The position numbers and the translations under genes are program-made. Shown piece after piece: positions 42,631-52,981 of a DNA stretch of 64,000 nucleotides. This DNA is from Sphaerulina vaccinii. Its lineage: Eukaryota > Ascomycota > Dothideomycetes > Mycosphaerellales > Mycosphaerellaceae. The notes beneath the pieces are model-generated. The model did no database searches and had not been told where the DNA came from. It saw only the letters and a list, made by a program, of their open reading frames with translations. Position 1 is the first letter of the stretch. Each line of letters opens with the position of its first letter. Location of the stretch: positions 1,550,001 through 1,614,000 of the forward strand of contig JAKUDP010000006.1 in NCBI GenBank assembly GCA_022570795.1, written 5' to 3'.

Positions 42631-44628
42631 TCATGGGTAAGGGCCTTGCTGCCTGCTCATGTCGCTGCTGTAGCTGGCCTGGTTCGATAGCTGACCAAGC
42701 TGGCCTTTGAGAGAGATGATCTCTTCTTGCATGCGACTGATGCGCAGTTCGTACTCGTCGCCCATTCTACTGATCTTCTGCTCGAGACTGCGAACATATC
42801 CCCAGATGTCCTCTGCACCTTGATGCCCTTGGCCAACGATGTCGCGCATGCTGCTTCCGGAGGACCTGCCATGACTCGACAAGCTTCCTGGGTTGGAGCT
42901 CATCCCTGCAGATGGATATGGTTGTGGTTGTGGATGCTGTTGTTGCTGCTGCATCATGGAAGGTTGTGCAGTAGGCTGCAAGCCACTGCGCATTTGTGGT
43001 TGACTGCCAAGAGGTGGGAGAATGTTATGTTGCTGTGGCGCGACCTGAGCATTGTGGTTCGGAGCGAATTGGTTGTTGGACTGTGGCGGTGAACGGATCC
43101 CGGTGCCACGTCCGAAATGTTGTTGCTGGAATTGTGTCGTCAAGCTCGTAGACCTGTTACGACCAAGCTGCGCATTGTTGTCCCCCACACTCAGGCGATG
43201 TTGATCCACGGGCTGACCTGGCGACAGTGGCTTAGGCGAAGAAGTCATCATTCCGGGTTCTGCAAACACCTGTCCTTGTCCATAGTACGAAGAGCTCATC
43301 GACCCTCCTGCTGGGCTGGGTTGGCCAGACATGTCGCGTGGCGATGTTGCACCGCCTGGGTGGACGACCTGTGGTGGACCCATGCTGCCTTGCATTTGAC
43401 GCGGTGCAGGCGGATACGTGCTTGAGTGCTGTCGATACACCGACCTGTCAGCGTCCTGCGGTGTTTCAATCTGCTGCCTCTTGCTACTCTTGCGACGACC
43501 GTGCTCGTCAACACCTTCGTCTCCGTATTCTACGCCGTCCATGCCCTCGTAGTCGTCACCATCATCGTCGTCTCCGCCGAAGCTTGAACGACGCCCAGCG
43601 CAGCCACCAGGTCCTTTGTTATGTCGTGCCAGAGCATCGCCACGCGCAAACTTACGACCACACTTGTCACACGTGTGAGGCCGTTCGCCCGTGTGTAGCT
43701 TGGTGTGGCGTTTGAGATCGTGTAATCGCCTAAATCGTGCTTGACAAGTCTGGCAGACGTACGGCTTTTCCTGGCTGTGTGTGAGGAGATGCGACTTCAG
43801 ATTGTGATGCCTCGTGAAATCTGTAGCGCAGTAGGGACATTTGTGCCTCTTGTTCGTTCCAGGAGTCTTGGGGCTGCTTTCTCCTCCAAATCCTGAGCCT
43901 GGTAATGTCATACTCCGCGACGGTCCGCCTTCCTGGCCATCTGACTGAGGCGGTGGTCCAGGATATGATAGTGACAGAGCCTTGTCATTCTGTTCTTGAA
44001 CCGCAAGATTGCCATTGTGTGACGTGTAGCTGCTGCCCTCGTTCATCTCGGCGGGCTCAGCCACGAAGTTTTGCCCAGAGGTCTGCTCACTCGCAGTAGC
44101 AGTCATCGCGTTGCCAGCATTCGAGCCTTCGATTGTGGAACCAAAGCTGCCCAAGCTCACAGGACTGACTTCCTGTTCGTTTTCTGTTTGCGCATTACTA
44201 TTAGGTATATGGATCTTCTCAGCCACCTTGCGCAAAGGCGAGCTCATCTTGTCCGGAGCAGGCGCGTCTGTGGATTTGCTCATACCTCCAGTTCCAAGCA
44301 GTTGCTGCATCGCAGCTACCTGAGGATTGGGACTCGTTTGTCGCGAACTTTCTGCTTGTTTCCGACGCCTCATCTCAGCCATCGCCGCCGCGCCAGTGAG
44401 TGGCAGTGGTGTGGACCGTGGCGAGAGATGCGCCTGGTCAGATTTCGGTGAGAGACTCGTCCTGGGATCGTGCTTTTGCGAAGTTGGGCGCAGAAGATTC
44501 GGATTTTCGAGTTCGGTAGGGATGTTCGCGCCTACCACTGTCGGCGTCGATGTACGTGGCACACCAGCGACAATGCTGGTGGCCAAAGGAGAGATGGGTG
44601 ATGTTGTCGCGCGAGATGTTGCAGCCAT
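42631..44628 (-). CDS. C2H2 zinc-finger transcription factor with coiled-coil tail
   Basis: Sequence-specific DNA-binding regulator, nuclear. Intronless, 665 residues. A disordered N-terminus of about 250 residues precedes three fingers: CPYCATDFTRHHNLKSHLLTH, QEKPYVCQTCQARFRRLHDL with KRHTKLH, and CDKCGRKFARGDALARHNKG ending GGC. The third finger is therefore C2HC (His-x6-Cys) rather than C2H2. Linkers HSQEKPY and HTGERPH are classical. Acidic DDDDGDDYEGMDG follows, then a Gln/Pro-rich region with poly-Gln and a C-terminal coiled coil (EQKISRMGDEYELRISRMQE). The start MAATSRATTS is the first ATG. The target pathway is not evident. The gene is isolated, with 3.6 kb of gene-free DNA upstream. 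Confidence 0.92.
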   Translation of the reverse strand: MAATSRATTSPISPLATSIVAGVPRTSTPTVVGANIPTELENPNLLRPTSQKHDPRTSLSPKSDQAHLSPRSTPLPLTGAAAMAEMRRRKQAESSRQTSPNPQVAAMQQLLGTGGMSKSTDAPAPDKMSSPLRKVAEKIHIPNSNAQTENEQEVSPVSLGSFGSTIEGSNAGNAMTATASEQTSGQNFVAEPAEMNEGSSYTSHNGNLAVQEQNDKALSLSYPGPPPQSDGQEGGPSRSMTLPGSGFGGESSPKTPGTNKRHKCPYCATDFTRHHNLKSHLLTHSQEKPYVCQTCQARFRRLHDLKRHTKLHTGERPHTCDKCGRKFARGDALARHNKGPGGCAGRRSSFGGDDDDGDDYEGMDGVEYGDEGVDEHGRRKSSKRQQIETPQDADRSVYRQHSSTYPPAPRQMQGSMGPPQVVHPGGATSPRDMSGQPSPAGGSMSSSYYGQGQVFAEPGMMTSSPKPLSPGQPVDQHRLSVGDNNAQLGRNRSTSLTTQFQQQHFGRGTGIRSPPQSNNQFAPNHNAQVAPQQHNILPPLGSQPQMRSGLQPTAQPSMMQQQQQHPQPQPYPSAGMSSNPGSLSSHGRSSGSSMRDIVGQGHQGAEDIWGYVRSLEQKISRMGDEYELRISRMQEEIISLKGQLGQLSNQASYSSDMSRQQGPYP

Positions 44629-46635
44629 GTGTGCGCAACGCTCACAACGTCATGCCGTACGGATTGTCTAGCAGCCGGTGTTAGTTTTCATGCTTTCTCT
44701 CATACTCGACAACGTGGCGAAAGCCGTCCGCCATATCATTCAGACAGTTGCAGAGGAATTGCAGCGACAAGTGTTGGGCAGGGCGAGCTTCATAACAAAG
44801 CTGCCTCCATGCTCGCCAAAAGCCTAGCATAAGGAAACGGGATGACCCACTGAGTACTGCGTCCACCTCCTCCGCCAGTGCGCTCTCACACGGCGTCGCA
44901 ACAATGCTTTCCTTCAATGCTCCTCCAGGACTGTGTGGCCGATACACGCGCGCAGGAACCGGAATGCTCCAGTATATGCGTGGTAAGTACCTCTCCGAGT
45001 ATCTATCCGAGGTGGTTGAACTTCGACCGGCGATTTGAGATGGAACGGTATGCAGTGCGCAAGCCGTGTCTGGACTCGGGAGCCTGGCCTGGACCTTCGC
45101 GCTCAGTTCTCAAAGGAGTGATGCTTCAGTCAATAAAAGACCGCACGAAGAAATCACTGTCGCCGAAGCGGCAGAGCCAGCAAGACTGCCGGTCGTGGTC
45201 AATTGAGGATTTCTCGAAGAATGCCCGTCAGCTACTCCCAGCCGCTTGGGTGACTGAGCTGGTTCCGGTTTGTGGGCTGTGTTCCTCAGTGGCGTCTGCT
45301 CAAGAATGCCGGGGACGTGGCGGAAAATCCGATACCGCCGTATGCCGACCGTCCTGAGTCGAATATTATGGTCGTGCGCGTGCAGGCAAGGTGGTGTCGC
45401 GGTCGTATGCAAGAGGGTCAAAGTCACGACGTTGCAGAAGTGAACTGGAAAGGTGCAGTTCGTGCGTTCGCCAGCATCGGCATCCTGGGAAAGGCTTGAG
45501 ATGCAAGTGGGCTGTTCTCTCATGGGAGGCGCAGCATCCGGCCGAACGACCACTCGTCACCAGCCAAGCCCTAGAGCTTGAACCACTCGCCCAGCCACGG
45601 ATCGCCTTCATCCTCTCTCTCTTTTGGACAGGCACACACGGCTTTTGGCTGAAAGGATACGCCCTTCGTGCCGCCTACTAACCAGCACTGGAAGGAAGCC
45701 AACGCGCTATTCGCTTTATCTCCCTTGCCACATCGGGACAACGCAGAAGACATTCAACCTATCCCTGTATGTCATCAGGACTCGGCAATAGCCTGTTGTT
45801 CAGGCTCGACAATTTGTTGCCTGTGGCAGAACAACCACGACACTGGGTCTCCCGATCCACCACTAATCTTCGTAGTGCATATAAGAATTCCGCTCGATCG
45901 GAACTTGTCTGCACATCGACATTGTGACACCAAGATGTGTCCAGACGTGTGGCGGTTGCGATACGTCACCTCACAGGCGTCTGAGCTTAGTGGCTCAAGC
46001 TCGCTCCTCTCTGTGTCCCTAGTTTGAGCCTCACTTCTGTGCCAAGGACAATGTCTGACATTTGCGCTCTGCAACAACCACTTCTTAGGTTTATCACCTT
46101 AGCGCCCAGAAGGACAAAGCAGTGCTGCGCCATCCGAAGAGGCTGATGGTGCTTCTTCGCCGGTAACGAACGTTGCACGACATGCTGCAAGCTGCAATGG
46201 ATGAGCAGGCATCGCGCTGCGAGTCCGCGTGGAATCCTCGTCATTGAGGTCGCCGGAGTGTGTCGAAAAACAAGAAAGGACAATGGCCATCGTCTTGGCA
46301 TCGTGGCTTCAGCCAGCTTACCAGGGCCTCAAACTTGCCGATCTCACATTCTCCACTGTCAACGACCAAGATGCGCGAATCACCTATCTACCGATACCGC
46401 TACCCTGAAGCCTGAGACACACGTTGGGACGAGCATCTTCGCCGCTCAGAGCTGCTTGTGCCTGATCTTTGATGAGATCTTCAGACACACGTGGGAGAAC
46501 ATCCCACAAATCCGAAGAATTGCCAAACGAAGTCCGTCTGAGACAGCAACGAATGCACACATATATGCCGATACATTAAACCTCAGGCGGACTCAAAACT
46601 TCACGACGATCATATCTATGCCACGCGACTGACGT

Positions 46636-46690
46636 GCCACATCTGCTCGCGCCACATCTACTCGCGCCACATCTACTCGCGCCACATCTG
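46636..46690. repeat. 15-bp tandem repeat, 3.7 copies
   Basis: Unit GCCACATCTACTCGC at 46636, 46651, 46666 and a partial copy at 46681. The first unit has G for A at position 10. Confidence 0.9.
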
Positions 46691-48171
46691 CATTAGCCGC
46701 AATTCCCAGAACGCCATCGCCAGAGGCCACTTTCCCGAAAAGGATGATGACAGTTTTCCTGCGCCTTCACTGACTCAAAAGTGCATGATCTAGAGCTCTG
46801 AGCGCCCTGCCGAACTCCGGAAAGTTACCTATTCTATGGCACACGACTGCAAGATCTGCTGCGCAGAATCTTGGAAACTCTTGTTGATCCACGTGAAATA
46901 GATGAGACCTATGGACGTCTTGGGAACACACCAAGCCCGCACTCGCCTCAAGGCTATGGCGCTGATGTGGCATCATAGTTCCGGACCAAGCCAAGCGCAA
47001 TTGGTAAGCCTTCATTGATGTCGATATGACGATGAGCGATCATATGACTTCGTCTCGCGATTCATCTGGCCTCATGAGAGGCAGGCGTCCGCGAAGCCCT
47101 ATACCACGGCGCAGGTACTGTTTTGAAACTATGTACAGTATGTACAGTACACCCCTATTCTGGTTGACAAGTTCGAACCAAGGACAAAGCCGAGACACGG
47201 ACCGATTCCATGCCTATACGGCACCACTATTCTGGGTCGCAAACGGTACGACTAGCCGAGTACCGTAACATATCGCCACTGCTCGAGAGTCGAACCTGAA
47301 ACGAACGATGTGCGGTCGCTCATATCGATGCGCAAGATGCAACGGCCTTTAGACCGATTAGCCTGTATAGGCTGGTGTACGAATACGATGCGCGTAGTCA
47401 CCTCATCTGCTCCCTCCACCTTCGCCGCGAGTGCCAATTATACCTCGACCGCTTTGCGCACGACAGAAGCTCAAACTTGAAGCTCATCCTGCGCTCTCTA
47501 GCGATCAAGAACCCCTTACTCTGGTGGCGTGGGCTGGCACCTGAGTGAGACGGGGAAATCAGGTGTGCAACCCGTCAGCAGTAATGATCAAGTGCCAGGA
47601 CTCTCCGTACATCCAACGCACGCTGCACTCGGACGGCTTGAGCGGTGCAGTACTGGTGCATCAGTGCTAAGCAGGAAGCCTCGCTGCTCGAATAGCACTC
47701 CAACAGGCTTACTACAGTCAGCACAGCGTTCTGCAGCAGGAGTCTCAAACCAAGATCCAACTCGCCACAGCGAACGGCCGTAACAATCACTCTCATCGCA
47801 GGCAAGGACCGCATCTGGACATCAAGCTGACTGCAATGGACTCCTTGTCAGCATGCCAAGTCCTTGACAGATGCCAAGTGCAAAGGCAAGTTACACGCTC
47901 TGTAATGCTACCACAGAGATGATCATCAAACCGAAGGACATCGTCTTCACATTGGAACGCTTGATATATGGCCTTAGACTTGGTATCAGACGCCAAGTCG
48001 TGGCTGCGAGCTGCGGCTGGCACATTGTAGGCCACCTATTCACTACTCACCGACACTGTCACGCCGTAGCGAAGCGGCGACCTCGAGCATTCGGTAAATA
48101 TGGAGATCTATAAGTGATGAGCGTCGCTCTCACTCTCGTATCACATTTACAAGCCAGCGACAGAACGACAG

Positions 48172-48205
48172 CTATACTACAACCAGCACTATACTACAAC
48201 CAGCA
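48172..48205. repeat. 17-bp perfect direct duplication in leader
   Basis: CTATACTACAACCAGCA occurs twice back to back, 43 bp before the start codon of the secreted protein and after a TATA-like CTATAAG at 48109, so it probably lies in the 5' untranslated region. Confidence 0.85.
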
Positions 48206-48247
48206 CAACAGGATCACCAATAACCAGTTCTTTCAACTACCACAACT

Positions 48248-48691
48248 ATGCTCTTCAACTCCATCCTCCTCTCTGCTCTCGCAGTCACAAGCGGCGCATT
48301 CGCTAGGCAAACCACCAATGCAAAAAGGCAAGACGTCCTAGGTCCCAACGACGTCAAGTTCACGCTTTCACTCACAGGGAGACTTGGCAGCATCTCCTCG
48401 ACCCTCAACGCGCTCAACTTACCCGAGACCGCACAGAGCCCAGAATTGGAAGATCTCTTCGACACTATCAGCTTCGGCTCCGGCTCAGAAGTCGACCCAG
48501 CACTCCGCTGCCGAATCTTCAGCGATGCTGCAGCTGGTATTGATGATACTATTCTCGTTTCTCGTGGTACCAACCTGAACAAGAACTCGTTCTCGAAAGG
48601 CCTACCTTGGACTTTCAGTGTTGTTCAGTCGAGAGTGGCTTCGATTCAGTGCGCTGTTGTTGAGGATGTTTTCTTTGCTTCTCCGGCATGA
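48248..48691 (+). CDS. small secreted protein with Kex2 site (candidate effector)
   Basis: 147 residues, intronless. The signal peptide is MLFNSILLSALAVTSGAFA, followed by RQTTNAKR, a dibasic Kex2-type site that would remove a short propeptide. The mature part has exactly two cysteines (ALRCRIF and SIQCAVV), able to form one disulfide, and a predicted beta-rich pattern (VKFTLSLTGRLGSI; GLPWTFSVVQSRVASIQCAVVED). A TATA-like element lies 133 bp upstream. I do not recognise a family. Size, secretion and the two-Cys layout are those of many fungal secreted effectors or antimicrobial candidates, but the role is unknown. Confidence 0.8.
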   Translation: MLFNSILLSALAVTSGAFARQTTNAKRQDVLGPNDVKFTLSLTGRLGSISSTLNALNLPETAQSPELEDLFDTISFGSGSEVDPALRCRIFSDAAAGIDDTILVSRGTNLNKNSFSKGLPWTFSVVQSRVASIQCAVVEDVFFASPA

Positions 48692-49365
48692 TGAGAGACA
48701 ACGGCTTGTTGATGGTGAAGGCGGAAAGGGCTGAGACTGATGTTTGTTGGGACAGTTTGTGCTATTTCGATTCGTGTTTGACAATACCTTCGTTTGTGCA
48801 TACAAATAGAGACAGAGAATGCTTGTTTGTGGTAGATAGACAATCTATACTAGAGCGTAAAACCTTGGACGCCTTCGGGCTATTGATCAGATATACAGCA
48901 GGTCACTGATCTCTTCACTTAGGAAGGCCCTTTGTTGAGGATACGAAAATGCAAAAGAAGAACGGCAAACATACTCGTCCCAGTCGTAGGCAGACACGCT
49001 ATCGTCGCGTTGCAATAGCGAACACTCTTTTACTCTTCGAATTAAGCCGTGCAATTCATAAGTGAAACAAGCATCAATTTCGCTGACGACTTACTGATTA
49101 GGCCACTGAGCCTTCACGAGCATTGAGAAAGCCATAATTCTAATACTATATGTACCTCCAACTGACGACTAATGGTAAGAGGCACGACTTAGCAAGAGAG
49201 GAGAGCAGACACGATACGCGAACATGACGCGACAAGGTCATACATACTTTCACCCCAGCAACACTCATCAAAGCCTAAGAACATCCTCGAGGAGCCACAG
49301 CTGACGACCACAAGATGGAGACTCCCTACAATCACAACTTCTCGAACATGTAGCCTCTTTTCGCA
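48692..49365. other. intergenic, 674 bp
   Basis: Contains the 3' flank of the secreted-protein gene and the upstream side of the next plus-strand gene. AT-richer around 49020..49160. Nothing coding supported. Confidence 0.45.
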
Positions 49366-49936
49366 ATGCCAACTCCAAGTCCCAAGACAACACCCATCAA
49401 ATCCTCCACTCTAGAACACGCGATATCAACTCTCCCATCGCCCCAACTTCGTAAAGTACTCACGCATCTCGTCGGAATCAATGATGACAATCATAAGATA
49501 GCCTCGGAAAGACTCCTTACCCCACTGTCAGTAACAGCAGGCACGAAGAGAAAGAGATGGGATCTGTGCAGACATTGTGGCATCGCGTTCGACGTGACTC
49601 TCGACACACAAGGGAAGTGTCGGAGACATCCAGGTGCGACATGCCTCCTCCTCTTCTTCCCCCAGAGTCGGTGTAGCTGATCTCTCTTCTGGGACAGGCA
49701 CGAAAGAACTCGACCATCGCTACGACTTCTGGGACGACGTAAAGCTCGACGAACTGAACGACGGAGAACTTAGCGACCACGCTGATGAGACAGAGTTCGA
49801 AGATGGTTTCATATGGTCTTGTTGCGAGAAACCGATCTCTGCGATGGGTTGTGTTGCTAGTGAGCATGAAATTGCTTTTGTTGTTGAAAAGAGGAAGGTG
49901 AAGAAGGTGAAGAGATTAGATAGCGTTGTGTTGTGA
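49366..49936 (+). CDS. Cys/His-rich small protein, probable zinc-binding, fungal-specific
   Basis: Exons are 49366..49633 and 49698..49936 (intron 64 bp, GTGCGA...GACAG), giving 168 residues. The join restores a pattern I recall from a widespread but uncharacterised fungal family: LCRHCGIAFDV, then KCRRHPG, an acidic YDFWDD segment, and GFIWSCCEKPISAMGCVASEHE. The Cys and His residues are spaced as in a small zinc knuckle. The N-terminal third (LEHAISTLPSPQLRKVLTHL) looks like a helix pair. A lysine-rich tail (EKRKVKKVKR) may be a nuclear signal. Its stop is 121 bp from the GMC gene's stop on the other strand. Molecular role unknown. Confidence 0.75.
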
Positions 49937-50057
49937 AGCATCAGGGCTTTCACTGTTGTACATATTATCGTGTCTGTCGTCATTTATCCTTTCGTAAGTG
50001 CTGTGATACTATGCTCGCTTGAACGCTGCAATTCAAATCAACGCTGGAAGTAGACAA

Positions 50058-51740
50058 CTAATGCTTCTTGTCCAAAGCCAAGATCAACTCACTGGCTCTC
50101 TCGGCCACAGCCATGATGCCGAAGATCGGGTTGGCTGTGAAAGCCTCTGTAATGCTCGAATCGACGACATGCAGATTGTTCATCCCAACAACTTTCGTAT
50201 TAAGATCCACGCAAGAGCCAATCTTGCACGAGCCACTCCAGTGGTTCACATAGCCTCTTGTATACTGAGTCGAAGAAGTAATATACTTCAGAATCTCAGC
50301 TTTACTCGACGTAGCCGGCAAGTTCAGGGACGTGAGACCACTTTGAGGAAGCTTTTGGAAGATCTTATAGATGACAGTGGCAACTGCATCGGCATCTGCT
50401 GGGTCGCTGTAGAGGAAGTCTGACGCCGGGCCAGGGAGACCCTTCTCATTGAGGACGATCTTGCTCTTTGACCTGGCGCCGGATGTGGCGTAGACGTTCA
50501 AGGTGAAAGTGTTTGGGCCAGTGAAGCCGAATGAGCCTGCGACGTTCACGGTTCCTTGGACTGCGACAGTACGGCCATCGATGTACTTGACGCTGTCGAA
50601 GAAGACAGCCGTAGGACCGGCGGATGCGTATGGGCCGGAGCGAGAGTTGAGGTAGAGATCTTTGTCTGAGGCGATTGGTGAGGTGTAGTTGTAGTTGTAA
50701 GACTGGACGTTTGAGCCTGAGAGTACAAGGAACGTGTTGGGGTTGTCGTATAGGTGGTCGCCGACAGCTGTGTTGTTGATCCATGCAGATGAAGGCATGT
50801 CAAGGAGCTTGTTGTTCGCTAGGCTGGAAAGTTGTGCTGGGTCACCAATACCGGACAGCATGAGCAGCTGAGGGCTGAAGAACGAGCCGGAGCTGACGAT
50901 GACACGACCATTGCTGGAAAGCTTGAAGGTTGTAGACTGGCCGTTGACCATTGCGATCACGCCAGTAGCCTTGCCGCCATTACGTTGCACACGCTTGACT
51001 TGTACACCGCTTCTCAAAGAGAAGTTCGATCTCTTGAGCGCAGATTGCAGGTAAGTCTTGACAGGTCCACTTCGCTGGCCTTTCTCGTAGGCATAATTGG
51101 TTCTGCCAAAGACTGCAGTCTTGTCATTTGCGTCTCCATTGACTGCAACATTCTTATAGCCAACACCATCAACGAGCCACTTCTTGGACGCATCATAGCC
51201 GGACTGTGCGTATCGCTTGCCATCAGCCGAAGGAGTGTTCGTGAAAGGCTGCTTGGCTTTGACTTTGTTGATGGCACTGGTCATGTTATCCGACTTCCAT
51301 CCTTGCGGGTAATATGTGTCGAAGTCCGATGCCGGTGGCTGATGGAAGAGCTCAGCATTAATGGCACTTGAACCACCGATCGTGCACCCGCCGAAGCCAC
51401 CATTCTGCTTGTCGCCACACAGCAGACTTGAGCTGCCACTGAAGATGGAGCTGTAGAGTCCAGGTACATCAACGCGGGAGAGCTCTTGGTTGGCGATCCA
51501 GTCTGGTCGTTCTCGTCCACCGGTTATGTAATATGAAGGTCCTCCCTGCTCGAGCAGAAGCGTTCGCTTGCCGGCTTCACTCATGCGATCGGCGGTGACT
51601 ATGCCGCCGGCTCCAGCTCCAATGATGATTGCGTCCCATTCCACATTGTCTCGTGACTCGATGTTGTTTTGTGTTGGCCTAGCGTAGGTCGCGTCGAACA
51701 ATACAGTGAGAGCTATGAGAGCCCTGGTGGTGAAAGGCAT
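50058..51740 (-). CDS. secreted GMC-family FAD oxidoreductase (cellobiose-dehydrogenase-like flavin domain)
   Basis: Extracellular flavoenzyme oxidising sugars or alcohols, passing electrons to oxygen or other acceptors. 560 residues, intronless. The signal peptide is MPFTTRALIALTVLFDATYA. The FAD-binding motif is AIIIGAGAGGIVTADRMSEA, followed by LLLEQGGPSYYITGG, a feature of the CDH-type (AA3_1) group. GGCTIGGSSAINAELF and FFSPQLLMLSGIGDP are the two GMC signatures. The catalytic His is in YVNHWSGSCKIG, and the C-terminal VVDSSITEAFTANPIFGIMAVAE is conserved. Cytochrome and cellulose-binding modules of true cellobiose dehydrogenase are absent. Several N-glycosylation sites (NNT, NMT, NFS) fit secretion. 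Confidence 0.93.
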   Translation of the reverse strand: MPFTTRALIALTVLFDATYARPTQNNIESRDNVEWDAIIIGAGAGGIVTADRMSEAGKRTLLLEQGGPSYYITGGRERPDWIANQELSRVDVPGLYSSIFSGSSSLLCGDKQNGGFGGCTIGGSSAINAELFHQPPASDFDTYYPQGWKSDNMTSAINKVKAKQPFTNTPSADGKRYAQSGYDASKKWLVDGVGYKNVAVNGDANDKTAVFGRTNYAYEKGQRSGPVKTYLQSALKRSNFSLRSGVQVKRVQRNGGKATGVIAMVNGQSTTFKLSSNGRVIVSSGSFFSPQLLMLSGIGDPAQLSSLANNKLLDMPSSAWINNTAVGDHLYDNPNTFLVLSGSNVQSYNYNYTSPIASDKDLYLNSRSGPYASAGPTAVFFDSVKYIDGRTVAVQGTVNVAGSFGFTGPNTFTLNVYATSGARSKSKIVLNEKGLPGPASDFLYSDPADADAVATVIYKIFQKLPQSGLTSLNLPATSSKAEILKYITSSTQYTRGYVNHWSGSCKIGSCVDLNTKVVGMNNLHVVDSSITEAFTANPIFGIMAVAERASELILALDKKH

Positions 51741-52981
51741 TGTGCTTGAGATTGGTAGGAGCGATGCGGTGATGGTGAAGTGATACTGGATGTCAACAGG
51801 TATGGTGCTACATCTTCAGGTATATACCTCTGCCTCATATTTCCGAAGTGTAGCATTCGATGATGTGGTAGCAGTATGACCGCCACACGGCTCGACCTAC
51901 TGTGCTGTTTACGAGAGCTCCACCACGACTAAGGCGCGCGAAGGCGAGCTCAAAAGCTATTTTTGTGTGCGGTAACGACGGGACCGTTGCTTATGGCCTT
52001 CGTGTGCTGCAGTACCGACATCATCGTGGATGGAACTGGTCGAACGCAAATGCGAAAATATACCACACGACCGGCCTGGCCGATCTGCGCTGATGCACTC
52101 GAGGTCGTACACCCACAGTTTCGAGGTTTTCAAAGCCCGACGTGCTGGTGTCATCCGTACCAGTACTTTGAAGACGTCGAACTAGTCCAGACCAGAATGT
52201 CCAGGAATAGAGCAACGGTATCGTAGTCTTGCACGCACTGTGCAGTGTTGTGTTCTTCATTTCTCTCTGCTCGCTTGCGAGTCTGTCTCGATGTCAGAAA
52301 TTTGCGCCTCGGAGCATTATTTCCTCGAAGCTGAAAATCTGATGATGCTGAGCTCCGCCACAATTCATGCGAGCAAGCGCATAGCTTGGTCATCCCACTC
52401 ATGCATGTCAACCAGTATGATCCTAGATTCATACATGTATCGTCGCCAAACTTGATTGGGTGCCTTGGTTCAGCTCTTACGCTCCTCCAATGCGTGTCAT
52501 CGATGCCATCATCCTGTTGCCGCGGCATCTCTCCTCATGGCCTGGTAAGCTGTCATGGCTACTTGTGGCAGGTAGAGAGATGTTGTCAAGAAGACGGAAG
52601 TGCGACAAGCACCCATGCAGATCTTGGAGCCAAGAAACGGCCTGGACTCCGCTTCGAGCAAGGCTCGAGGAAAATGAACGTTGCCGCTATGCATTGTCTC
52701 TGCGCTTATTAGCTGCATAGACGGCTGCGATTGCGAGAGACATTAGACACGAAGCCTGGTTAGGATACAACCTCTCCATTCCGAGTGCTAACTTCATTCG
52801 CACGCCGAGGCTGCTTTTAGTAGCATAGACAGCGCAAGAACACAGAGAGGCCGGCAACGACCACTTTCCTCAGCCCTGGAGTCGGATCCTTCACTCCTCT
52901 TTGGAGGTCGAATCTGCAACTAGCAGTTGTGCACAGTATCTAGCTCTTATGCTACTCATGCCCGGCCTTCTATCAAAGTCC
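51741..52981. other. intergenic, 1.24 kb
   Basis: Promoter side of the GMC gene and 3' side of the TauD-type gene. It contains a 27-bp sequence (52627..52653) that recurs at 56287..56313. Open frames up to 126 codons overlap in antisense and have no motif. Confidence 0.4.
52627..52653 (+). repeat. 27-bp dispersed repeat, left copy
   Basis: The core GAGCCAAGAAACGGC and the end GACTCCGCT are shared with 56287..56313; 25 of 27 bases agree. The two copies flank the TauD/transporter gene pair in the same orientation. Confidence 0.7.

Larger units (their letters stand above)
44629..48247. other. 3.6-kb region without recognisable genes
   Basis: Open frames up to about 160 codons lie on both strands, overlapping in antisense, none with a motif. 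Features seen: a 15-bp tandem repeat (46636..46690), a short ATGTACAGT-type duplication near 47131..47150, and a 17-bp duplication (48172..48205) before the secreted-protein gene. It could hold long non-coding RNA or decayed sequence; no direct evidence for either. Confidence 0.4.

Noticed and set aside
45110..45553. 147-codon minus frame in the gene-free region
   Set aside because: Overlaps an equally long plus frame; composition random, no motif.
47265..47345. B-box-like GGTTCGACTC on the minus strand, suggesting a tRNA
   Set aside because: No acceptor stem, D-arm or anticodon arm could be folded around it.
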